NCBI GenBank assembly: GCA_030681475.1
Contig: JAUXWT010000062.1
Location: 1 to 45,723, forward strand
Direction of reading: 5' to 3'
Length of the DNA: 45,723 nt
DNA from: Bacteroidales bacterium
Lineage (GTDB): Bacteria; Bacteroidota; Bacteroidia; Bacteroidales; FEN-979
The translations under genes were made by a program, and so were the position numbers. Positions 30,010 to 36,784 of the stretch are shown one piece after another. The first letter of the stretch is position 1. Every line of letters begins with the position of its first letter. Under the pieces are notes generated by a model, which was not told the DNA's origin, ran no database searches, and saw nothing but the letters and a program-made list of their open reading frames with translations.

Positions 30010-31749
30010 ATGGAGAACTTTATTGTTTCGGCAAGGAAATACCGTCCTCAGACCTTTGACACGGTAATTGGCCAGAAGTCCATTACCAACACCTTAAAAA
30101 ATGCCATTAAAAACAACCAGCTCGCTCAGGCATTTCTCTTTTGCGGGCCAAGGGGTGTTGGAAAGACAACCTGTGCCCGTATCCTTGCGAAAACGATCAA
30201 CTGCGTTGATCTTTCGCCCAATCAGGAGGCTTGTGATCAATGTCAGTCATGTAAATCCTTCAATGAAAATGCGTCGTTCAACATTTATGAACTCGACGGG
30301 GCATCAAACAATTCGGTGGATGATATCCGGACGCTGGTGGATCAGGTACGCATCCCGCCCCAGATGGGCAAATACAAGGTGTATATTATCGACGAGGTGC
30401 ACATGCTCTCCGCCTCCGCCTTCAATGCTTTTCTGAAAACGCTGGAGGAGCCGCCGGCCTATGCAAAGTTCATACTTGCGACCACCGAGAAACACAAGAT
30501 CATCCCAACCATCCTCTCAAGATGCCAGATTTTTGATTTCAAGCGGATCACGGTGGATGATATCGCAGGTCACCTTCTTCATGTTTCCAAAAAGGAAAAT
30601 GTAACCGCCGAGGAAAATGCATTGCATATCATTGCACAAAAAGCAGACGGGGCCATGCGTGATGCCCTCTCCATTTTTGATCAGTTGGTCAGCTTTACCG
30701 GAAACGACCTGACCTACAATACCGTTTTGGAAAATCTGAATGTCCTTGATTATGAGTATTTCTTTAAATTAACCGACCAGATCCTGCAGGGAGATATTTC
30801 AGGCGTCCTGCTCACCATCAACGATATTATCGGCAAAGGTTTCGAAGGACAGCATTTCCTGATCGGTTTCGGCGAACATCTGCGAAACCTGCTGGTTTGT
30901 AAAGATGTTGCCACCGCCGGATTATTGGAAACAGCGCCCTCCATCCGGAACCATTACATTGAACAATCGGGTCGTTGTCCGGTCAGCCTGCTGCTCACCT
31001 TACTGGATTTAAATAACCGCTGCGACCTGAATTACAAAATCAGCAATAACAAGCGATTACATCTTGAGTTGACACTGATGCAGATGTGTGCCCCGATGCT
31101 TCGCAAGGAGGCACATCAATCCATAGCCCCCACACCGGGCATCGCACCACCGGCAGGAAACCCTTCATTAGCAATCCCTCCTCGTACGCCCTTACATCCT
31201 GCCGCCGTTAAAAGTGAAGCGCCCGCATCAACCGATTCCCCGCCTAAGACTCCAGCGGCAACTGTCAAGATGAGAGATATTAAAAGCGATTACAACAGTA
31301 CTACATCTATTAAGAAACCTGTGCCGAAACCGGAAACTGACGCGTTAAACGCTGAAGATGAACAGACACGGTACGAAGCAGAAACCCCGTTTACCCAAAC
31401 GGAACTGATCCTTTACTGGGATGAATATGCCGACAAATTGAAAAAGGATTCCCCGCATCTTTACTCCACGCTGAAAAATGCCCGTCCTGCGATCCTTGAC
31501 GGTTGGAATATTGGTTTTACTTTAGAAAATAAAGTCCTTGACGATGAACTCTCCCTGCGTAAAACAGAGATGCTGGACTTTCTGCGCGACCATTTGAAAA
31601 ATTACAAAATACAACTGCGGACCAATATTGCAGAAACATCGAAAAACCTGAAACCGTACACCGACAAGGAAAAATTTGAATTAATGGCAGGGAAGAACCC
31701 GGCGTTGCGGGAGTTGAAGGAGGAGTTGGATTTGGAGATTGAGTATTGA
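30010..31749 (+). CDS. dnaX: DNA polymerase III subunit gamma/tau
   Basis: The 579-residue clamp-loader subunit has Walker A GPRGVGKT at 46-53. A zinc module is formed by C65, C75, C78 and C81. DEVH lies near 128 and the SRC sensor motif near 175. The AAA+ lid and domain III follow to about 365. A Pro/Ser/Thr-rich linker then leads to a C-terminal tau-like domain (ILYWDEYADKLKKDSPHLYS). The final residues LDLEIEY are close to the typical end for Bacteroidetes DnaX. No slippery sequence for a shorter gamma form is obvious. A heptamer array begins 5 nt after the stop codon. Confidence 0.95.
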   Translation: MENFIVSARKYRPQTFDTVIGQKSITNTLKNAIKNNQLAQAFLFCGPRGVGKTTCARILAKTINCVDLSPNQEACDQCQSCKSFNENASFNIYELDGASNNSVDDIRTLVDQVRIPPQMGKYKVYIIDEVHMLSASAFNAFLKTLEEPPAYAKFILATTEKHKIIPTILSRCQIFDFKRITVDDIAGHLLHVSKKENVTAEENALHIIAQKADGAMRDALSIFDQLVSFTGNDLTYNTVLENLNVLDYEYFFKLTDQILQGDISGVLLTINDIIGKGFEGQHFLIGFGEHLRNLLVCKDVATAGLLETAPSIRNHYIEQSGRCPVSLLLTLLDLNNRCDLNYKISNNKRLHLELTLMQMCAPMLRKEAHQSIAPTPGIAPPAGNPSLAIPPRTPLHPAAVKSEAPASTDSPPKTPAATVKMRDIKSDYNSTTSIKKPVPKPETDALNAEDEQTRYEAETPFTQTELILYWDEYADKLKKDSPHLYSTLKNARPAILDGWNIGFTLENKVLDDELSLRKTEMLDFLRDHLKNYKIQLRTNIAETSKNLKPYTDKEKFELMAGKNPALRELKEELDLEIEY

Positions 31750-31754
31750 AGTGG

Positions 31755-31824
31755 GAGACACGTGACGGGTGACAAGTGACGGGTGACAGGTGACGGGTGA
31801 CGGGTGACAGGTGACAAGTGACAA
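31755..31824. repeat. Ten-unit heptamer array, GTGACRR
   Basis: Nine consecutive 7-bp units fit GTGACRR (GTGACGG, GTGACAA, GTGACGG, GTGACAG, GTGACGG, GTGACGG, GTGACAG, GTGACAA, GTGACAA). They are preceded by a GAGACAC unit also found in the array at 24209. All units read in the same direction. The array fills the gap between dnaX and the CoA-binding protein gene. Confidence 0.9.
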
Positions 31825-31836
31825 ATAATTTTTAAC

Positions 31837-32301
31837 ATGCCGTTTATGAAGGCGACAAAAGCATCTATTGACTCTTTTCTTTCTATCCGCAAAGTGGCGA
31901 TTGCCGGGGTTTCCAGGAATCCAAAAAAATTCGGGCATATTGTATTCAAGCAACTCATGGAGAAGGGGTTCGAGGTATATCCCATCAACCGGGACACAGA
32001 CAACATTACGGGAATTCCATGTTTTCACAGCGTCAGCGCCTTACCGTTGAATGTTCACAGCCTGGTGATCATCACGCCGAAAAAACATACCAGGGATATT
32101 GTGGCTGAAGCCATTTCAAAGGGGATTGACAACATCTGGATCCAGCAGATGTCGGATACGCCCGAAGCTATTGAATTAACACGATCACACCCGGTGAACC
32201 TGATCACCAGAGAGTGCATCCTGATGCATACAGATCCGGTGACGGGAATACATAAGTTTCATAGAAACATCAAGAAGCTGTTTGGGCTTTATCCCAGATA
32301 G
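31837..32301 (+). CDS. CoA-binding domain protein (YccU-like)
   Basis: The 154-residue protein is a single Rossmann-type CoA-binding domain. The glycine-containing loop IAGVSRNPKKFGHIVF, the strand-turn VYPINRDTDNI and the IWIQQMSD segment match the CoA_binding_2 family. The RECILMHTDPV segment near the C-terminus is also typical. Its role is unknown in most bacteria. The start could also be M4. Flanking arrays on both sides make the upstream signals unclear. Confidence 0.85.
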   Translation: MPFMKATKASIDSFLSIRKVAIAGVSRNPKKFGHIVFKQLMEKGFEVYPINRDTDNITGIPCFHSVSALPLNVHSLVIITPKKHTRDIVAEAISKGIDNIWIQQMSDTPEAIELTRSHPVNLITRECILMHTDPVTGIHKFHRNIKKLFGLYPR

Positions 32302-32312
32302 AAACGATTTTA

Positions 32313-32414
32313 GATTGGACGATTTACGAGTTACGAATGACAGTTTAGATTGACGATTGACAAGTGACGAATTTTGACAACTCCGGATTGACCGTTCACC
32401 CGTTTACCCGTTCA
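32313..32414. repeat. Degenerate heptamer array between the CoA-binding gene and tRNA-Val
   Basis: Units such as GATTTAC, GAGTTAC, GAATGAC, GATTGAC (twice) and AAGTGAC follow each other with mostly 7-bp spacing up to about 32378. An 8-bp periodic run (CCGTTCAC, CCGTTTAC, CCGTTCAC) follows at about 32391-32414. The sequence is looser than the two GTGACRR arrays but related in form. Confidence 0.55.
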
Positions 32415-32443
32415 CAACAACTTCCGGAAAAGACAAAAAACTC

Positions 32444-32473
32444 TTGGACATCTGATAAAAGTTTTTACCTTTG
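32444..32473 (+). promoter_or_regulatory. Promoter of tRNA-Val
   Basis: TTG at 32444-32446 and TACCTTTG at 32466-32473 are separated by exactly 19 bp, and the tRNA begins 13 bp later. This is the same architecture as the rimP promoter. Confidence 0.8.
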
Positions 32474-32486
32474 CACCCTCCATTGC

Positions 32487-32561
32487 GGGAGCATAGCTCA
32501 GCCGGTTCAGAGCATCTGCCTTACAAGCAGAGGGTCACAGGTTCGAATCCTGTTGCTCCCA
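32487..32561 (+). tRNA. tRNA-Val(TAC)
   Basis: The acceptor arms GGGAGCA and TGCTCCC pair fully, and the T arm is ACAGG-TTCGAAT-CCTGT. The anticodon stem TCTGC/GCAGA encloses the loop CTTACAA with anticodon TAC, which reads valine codons. The discriminator base is A, and CCA is not encoded. The 3' end is the likely integration target for the adjacent element. Confidence 0.95.
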
Positions 32562-32595
32562 CAAAATCCCCCCGAAAAAACGTTGAAAATCAAGG

Positions 32596-32619
32596 AAAGC
32601 CACTGGAGACAGTGGTTTT
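32596..32619 (+). terminator. Hairpin with T-tract downstream of tRNA-Val
   Basis: A 10-bp stem AAAGCCACTG / CAGTGGTTTT (one G-T pair) with loop GAGA is followed by CTATTT. It could end the tRNA transcript. It also sits at the presumed left end of the integrated element. Confidence 0.6.
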
Positions 32620-32662
32620 CTATTTACAGCCGTTTACAGCAAAATAACCCCTGTTAATAACT

Positions 32663-32740
32663 TTTACTGGCAACTTTGCCTAAAAACTTGCCAGTGCGTA
32701 TCTTTGTACAGGCAACTTTTTATCAATTTACTGGCAACTT
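32663..32740. repeat. Recombinase-type repeats around the integrase promoter
   Basis: TTTACTGGCAACTT occurs twice (32663-32676 and 32727-32740). A shortened copy ACAGGCAACTT lies at 32708, and an inverted copy AACTTGCCAGT lies at 32685-32695. The set flanks the integrase promoter. Such repeats are typical of arm-type integrase or excisionase sites or of an autoregulatory operator. The role is inferred. Confidence 0.65.
32676..32706 (+). promoter_or_regulatory. Promoter of the integrase gene
   Basis: TTG at 32676-32678 and TATCTTTG at 32699-32706 are 20 bp apart. The promoter lies inside the repeat cluster, so binding of the repeats could block transcription. Confidence 0.6.
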
Positions 32741-32749
32741 CTTAAGAAT

Positions 32750-33955
32750 ATGGCAACAGTTATTTTTTATCTGGACAAAGAACGGAAAAATGGATGTTTG
32801 ATCCTGGTAACATTCACATTCAACCATCAACGGCTGCGGTTTTCCACTGGTTTGAACGTACCCAAAAAGGCATGGGAAAACGAAGAACAGAAGGCAAAAC
32901 CCTTGAAAGATTATTCGGAAACCAACAAACGACTTCGGGAGATCAACAATTTTCTCCTGGACACCTATGATAAGTTTTTCCAAAAAGGGGCAAAGTTCCC
33001 CCAGGACGAAGTGAAAAAGAAAAGTGAGGAGATCAGGGAGGCCTTTCAAATATTCATTGGCCGTAAAGAGGTTAATGAAGATAATCGTAAACCGACCCTG
33101 ATTGAGTTCATCCCGATATTCCAGGCCAGATACAGTAATAAACTTACTCCGAATCATATAAAGCATTTCACCGGGATCAAGAATCATCTCGAAAAGTACG
33201 AGAAGAGAATCGGGATACCCATAGAATTTGAAACGATCAATAAGGAGTTTTACCTTGGTTTTACAGATTACCTGAAAGAAGTAAATCTTAAACCCAATAC
33301 CGTAGGATCGCATGTAAGGCGACTGAAGCGCTTGATGAATGAGGCAGTTGAAGATAAACTGACAATTAACCAGGAACACAGGTCCAAATCTTTCAAGGTT
33401 ATTAATGAGGAAACGGACAAAATTTATCTCAATAGCGATGAAATTCAGGCACTTTACAAATTGAAGATTGATGATCCACGGATGCAACGGATCAGGGACC
33501 TATTTGTATTGAACTGTCATACAGGATTGAGACACTCCGACTGGCCAAAGGTGTGTCTGAAAGATATTGAAGACGGGAAATTATATGTCAGAACTCAAAA
33601 AACAAAGGAAGCCGTTATTATTCCGGTGCATCCCCTGATCATCGAGATTCTGAAAAGATATGGACCTGAACTGCATATCCCGACAAACCAGGAAGCAAAC
33701 CGGGTTTTGCGATGGATTGGTGAGTATGCCGTTCTAAAAAAGATAACCAAAGGGAACCTAGAAAAATGGTTGCAAATCAGAACACATACTGTGCGAAGGT
33801 CTTTTGCGACCAATGCCTATATGAGCGGCGTTCCAATGCTTTCGATTATGCAGATCACAGGGCACCGTACCACTGAATCATTTCTCAAATACATACGTGT
33901 GACCAAATTGGAGAATGCTACAAAACTCAAGGATCATCCGTTTTTCAATGCCTGA
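32750..33955 (+). CDS. int: Tyrosine recombinase/integrase
   Basis: The 401-residue protein has the Bacteroidetes integrase layout: an N-terminal arm-binding domain (VIFYLDKERKNG, then FSTGLNVPKKAW), a SAM-like core-binding domain (about 115-205) and a catalytic domain. All catalytic residues are visible: R261 in HTGLRHSD, K284 in RTQKTK, H346 and R349 in THTVRR, H372 in TGHR, and the nucleophile Y381 in LKYIRV. It starts about 190 bp after the 3' end of tRNA-Val and points into the element, which fits tRNA-targeted integration. It should carry out insertion and excision. The other attachment site lies outside the window. Confidence 0.94.
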   Translation: MATVIFYLDKERKNGCLILVTFTFNHQRLRFSTGLNVPKKAWENEEQKAKPLKDYSETNKRLREINNFLLDTYDKFFQKGAKFPQDEVKKKSEEIREAFQIFIGRKEVNEDNRKPTLIEFIPIFQARYSNKLTPNHIKHFTGIKNHLEKYEKRIGIPIEFETINKEFYLGFTDYLKEVNLKPNTVGSHVRRLKRLMNEAVEDKLTINQEHRSKSFKVINEETDKIYLNSDEIQALYKLKIDDPRMQRIRDLFVLNCHTGLRHSDWPKVCLKDIEDGKLYVRTQKTKEAVIIPVHPLIIEILKRYGPELHIPTNQEANRVLRWIGEYAVLKKITKGNLEKWLQIRTHTVRRSFATNAYMSGVPMLSIMQITGHRTTESFLKYIRVTKLENATKLKDHPFFNA

Positions 33956-34244
33956 TACAGCGAAGTTCCAATTTCCTGATAACATACTTGATACACAATA
34001 TTATATTAGCGGCATCTGATTGTACCCGACACCGGAAAACTGAATCATTTCTGAAATAAATCAGGGTCACAAAACTGGAGACTGCCGAGAAACAAAAGGA
34101 TCACCCTTTCTTTAGTTAGTGAATCAATGTATCTACAAAATCGCTTTGTTTTGCAACCGCAGTAAAAGTGATAGTCTTTTATTTGCTCCTAAATTTGATT
34201 TTGTAGCGATTACAAGCTTGTAAGAAGCCGTTAGTTTGACAATT
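33956..34244. other. Spacer between integrase and cargo pair
   Basis: Apart from the integrase remnant, I see no further gene, RNA or clear terminator in this spacer. The two flanking genes (integrase on +, the 430-residue gene on -) converge here. Confidence 0.6.
34030..34119 (+). pseudogene. 3' remnant of a second tyrosine recombinase with the catalytic Tyr codon now TAA
   Basis: Read in one frame, 34030-34119 gives HRKTESFLK, a TAA stop, then IRVTKLETAEKQKDHPFF-S and TAG. The intact integrase next door ends HRTTESFLKYIRVTKLENATKL-KDHPFF. The copies match almost residue by residue, and the stop codon falls exactly where the nucleophilic tyrosine should be. Upstream, an AGCGGC segment may match the MSGVP region after a small deletion, but homology is weak there. 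The fragment marks an older integrase or a partial duplication. Confidence 0.8.
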
Positions 34245-35537
34245 TTAGAACGGTAGGTCAGCAGAATCAAATACACTTTCATCCTCATCGTCAAAGTAAC
34301 TCGTCCTTCTTGTCCTAAAATGTTTCTCTGATCTGAATTGAATCCCTAATTCTTTATCTTCTTGGTTTATAAAGTAATCGTGGTTGAATGAATAAATCTC
34401 TATTCTATCATCAAGGATGACATGTAAATGGTTTTCGTAGTTCATAGACCTGGGATAAACTCTCCATCGGGTTATTGGACCAGGAATTGTCAAATATTTT
34501 CCATCACTTTGAGCCACAATCAAAGCATTTTCACATTCAACGATATTTCCAAAATAAGCAGTTCCTCCATTTATAATTTTTCCTTTCCATGCCTGTATGT
34601 TGACTCGTTTTAATCGTGTAAATCGTTTTTCCCCTTTTTCAGAATTTGTATAGTTATTGAATTTTATAACGTCAAACCCACCATCAATTGCTTTATAAAT
34701 TTTGTCTTCAATTCCCCAACTGATAAAGTGTTTTTTACTCTTAATATTAAATATTGTCTTATCATCAATTTCGGTATCAAAATCTCTTAGTGCTTTTTCC
34801 CTGTTCCCTTCTCCAATAACCATATTCCATTTAAACATCGCCAAAAAGGAATCTTCAACCAAAGAAGTGTTGTAGATATTTAAATAGGAATAGTTACAAA
34901 ATGATGAATGGCTGTTGCTAATTTGAAAAATTGGCCCCCGTCTTTCAACTTGTTTTAAATTAGTAGGTAGATTATCAGCCATATTCAATTCAAAAAGTCC
35001 TTCATCACCACCAGATAATGCAAGCTGAGGATATTTGTTGGCTTTTATTGAAAGTAAATTACAATCCCAAAGTTTGTTAGGTCGAGAACTTACTGGATAT
35101 TTGTCAGACTTGCTTCTATGTGCAGAGCCAGAATAAAGACCTTTATCGTGTATGAAATAAAGTTTATTACTGTAAATCTCAGTATCAGTTGGTAAAATAC
35201 CAGTTGGGGTATCTTGATGACCAATTAAAAAGTTATTTAATTTGCTTTCTGATAATTCAAAACTTTCTTTTTCGATTGCACCGAATTTTTGCAAAAGAAG
35301 TGCTTTAAAATCAATGTCTTTGAATAATTCAATAAGTGACGATTTATACAGATAATTACCATCAAGAAAGCAAAACGTCATTGCGATCTTGTCCTCATCC
35401 TTTTTAATTTGGGATCGTACTAATTCATTCCAATTATAAACTTTCAAATCTCCGTCGAATGTCCAAAGGTAAAGCCTGCCACGATAAATTTGGCAATCAT
35501 AAAAGTCTCCTTTTATTGTAATTTTTACAGGTTGCAT
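34245..35537 (-). CDS. Uncharacterised cargo protein, possible beta-propeller
   Basis: I do not recognise this 430-residue protein. It has no signal peptide, membrane helix or nucleotide-binding motif. It is rich in short strand-turn-strand units with aromatic residues and Asp/Gly turns, such as GRLYLWTFDGDLKVYNW, NKLYFIHDKGLYSG, LALSGGDEGLFEL and RIEIYSFNHDYF. This is reminiscent of beta-propeller blades, but no regular repeat spacing was established. The C-terminal tail is acidic. It overlaps the upstream 142-residue gene by 13 nt, so translation is probably coupled. The pair is much more AT-rich than the tail genes and lies between integrase and late genes, the usual place for cargo (moron) genes. 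Confidence 0.7.
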   Translation of the reverse strand: MQPVKITIKGDFYDCQIYRGRLYLWTFDGDLKVYNWNELVRSQIKKDEDKIAMTFCFLDGNYLYKSSLIELFKDIDFKALLLQKFGAIEKESFELSESKLNNFLIGHQDTPTGILPTDTEIYSNKLYFIHDKGLYSGSAHRSKSDKYPVSSRPNKLWDCNLLSIKANKYPQLALSGGDEGLFELNMADNLPTNLKQVERRGPIFQISNSHSSFCNYSYLNIYNTSLVEDSFLAMFKWNMVIGEGNREKALRDFDTEIDDKTIFNIKSKKHFISWGIEDKIYKAIDGGFDVIKFNNYTNSEKGEKRFTRLKRVNIQAWKGKIINGGTAYFGNIVECENALIVAQSDGKYLTIPGPITRWRVYPRSMNYENHLHVILDDRIEIYSFNHDYFINQEDKELGIQFRSEKHFRTRRTSYFDDEDESVFDSADLPF

Positions 35538-35953
35538 GAGAATCCGCGATTAATTTTTGTCATTTTTGCTTTTGAAATATAACCATTGACGACCCACATT
35601 TGAAGTATTGTATTTGTTGGTCTGTCTTGTGAACGATTAGCATAGTCTGCCGGATACCCATGCCAAACGTTTTTTCCTGTTCCGTCTATAAACTTAGCTA
35701 ATTTTAGTTCTTCATTGTCGTCATTAAGACCAACAACAATAAGAGCAGCATTAATCATTTTCATACCCCACGCCTTTGTTCCATCTTTCCAATTGTTATT
35801 AATTGAATTTATAAAACAGTCTACTTCATCTGCAAAACTTACTGTCCACCTGCATTTGTTTGGGTTACCCACACGTCTGTGTTGAGATGAAATGATGTAG
35901 TTACTTGTCGTTTTGGCTGTCAAGTCAATTTCAGTGTCTGCTTGATATGGCAT
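35525..35953 (-). CDS. Uncharacterised small cargo protein, partner of the 430-residue gene
   Basis: This 142-residue soluble protein has no family I can name. It contains a segment rich in Asp/Glu and hydrophobics (AALIVVGLNDDNEELKLAKFID). A Trp/Tyr-rich stretch (NVWHGYPADYANRSQD) follows, then a basic C-terminal part (SKAKMTKINRGF) that could contact nucleic acid or a partner. The ATG at 35953 is preceded by an AT-rich leader with an inverted repeat and a -7-like element. Its stop overlaps the next gene's start region by 13 nt, indicating one unit. A toxin, inhibitor, sensor or defence role would be speculation. Confidence 0.65.
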   Translation of the reverse strand: MPYQADTEIDLTAKTTSNYIISSQHRRVGNPNKCRWTVSFADEVDCFINSINNNWKDGTKAWGMKMINAALIVVGLNDDNEELKLAKFIDGTGKNVWHGYPADYANRSQDRPTNTILQMWVVNGYISKAKMTKINRGFSCNL

Positions 35954-36004
35954 ATAGTTTATTTTAAATTGAGGCTTACACTCTCTATTGACGTCATATG
36001 GGGG

Positions 36005-36030
36005 TTATATGGATAATAGGAGCCATATAA
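36005..36030. promoter_or_regulatory. Inverted repeat upstream of the cargo pair
   Basis: TTATATGG and CCATATAA are perfect 8-bp arms with 10 bp between them. A further ATATGG half site lies at about 35997. The repeat is in the presumed leader of the cargo pair and may be an operator or a transcript hairpin. Confidence 0.5.
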
Positions 36031-36071
36031 TCAGACGCTCCATCTGTAAAATTAAACCAAAATACCAATAT

Positions 36072-36079
36072 CAAAGATA
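36072..36079 (-). promoter_or_regulatory. Possible -7 element for the cargo pair
   Basis: The minus strand reads TATCTTTG. The leader to the 35953 start would be about 110 nt and would include the inverted repeat. The -33 element is not convincing. Confidence 0.4.
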
Positions 36080-36144
36080 ATTAAGGTTAAAATATTCTCA
36101 TCATTTTATATTTGACATGAAGAAGCATGGAACACAGATGGCAA

Positions 36145-36178
36145 TAACAATCACCTGATTACACAGGTGATTGTTATC
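36145..36178. terminator. 14-bp hairpin overlapping the end of the tail operon
   Basis: ATAACAATCACCTG (36145-36158) and CAGGTGATTGTTAT (36165-36178) form a perfect stem with a 6-nt loop. The hairpin includes the last codons and stop of the 203-residue tail gene. There is no strong T-tract, so it may protect the transcript 3' end or act as a weak terminator for the late operon. Confidence 0.6.
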
Positions 36179-36762
36179 GTCAACAAACCTAATATTTCAC
36201 CATCTGCCGGAGCTTCAGTTGGCGGAAGGCCTTCACCGCCGGCCACTGCTGCTTCTCCTTCAGCAGGAGTTCCTACTGCACCATCCGCTGCAAACAGGCT
36301 AAAATAAAGCCAGTTGTCTTTTGAAAGAGATGAGAATGAAAACACGGTTGTTTCCGTTCCGGTGTAGGCCGCCTGCATTGGAAGTTGGGTTAAAAGAAGG
36401 CCCTGATCATTTACCACGGTTCTGCATTCAATATTGAAATCCACTCTCGATTCGTTACTGAAATGAGAATCAATCCTCACAACTGTCTGGTCCTCATATA
36501 ATCTCACAAAGACCATTGCTGATTTACTCGAAGGATTGGGGATATTCAGCATGTACTGTTTAACCTGTTGAACCTGGCCGCCACCTGCGGATTCTCCCCA
36601 TGGAACCCAATAACTGCCATTCCAAAGGTAGGCTGTGAACTTACCGGAATTATAATACAACTGTCCTTCTACCGGATCTTGAGGTAAATCCGGTAGATTA
36701 TGCAGGACAGCGTTTAATAATTGATTTTGTTGTATGTCCAGATTGGACTTAAATGAAGGCAT
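36151..36762 (-). CDS. Phage tail fibre/appendage protein, shares N-terminal domain with its neighbour
   Basis: The 203-residue protein begins with a segment (LDIQQNQLLNAVLHNL, then GQLYYNSG and LWNGSYWVPWG) that parallels the N-terminus of the next upstream gene ([34 protein letters not shown]). This is likely the baseplate-attachment domain of a tail fibre family common in Bacteroidetes prophages. The C-terminal part is strand-rich with a Gly/Ala/Pro-rich low-complexity stretch at about 165-190. It is the last gene of the tail operon. The host receptor is unknown. Confidence 0.65.
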   Translation of the reverse strand: MPSFKSNLDIQQNQLLNAVLHNLPDLPQDPVEGQLYYNSGKFTAYLWNGSYWVPWGESAGGGQVQQVKQYMLNIPNPSSKSAMVFVRLYEDQTVVRIDSHFSNESRVDFNIECRTVVNDQGLLLTQLPMQAAYTGTETTVFSFSSLSKDNWLYFSLFAADGAVGTPAEGEAAVAGGEGLPPTEAPADGEILGLLTITITCVIR

Positions 36763-36784
36763 AACAGCTTTTTAAGTTTCCAGA

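Noticed and set aside
32364-32657. 97-codon open frame across tRNA-Val
   Set aside because: It runs through the tRNA and its promoter, so it is not a real gene.
32723-33487. 254-codon open frame opposite the integrase
   Set aside because: The integrase reads fully with all catalytic residues, and the antisense product has no family features.
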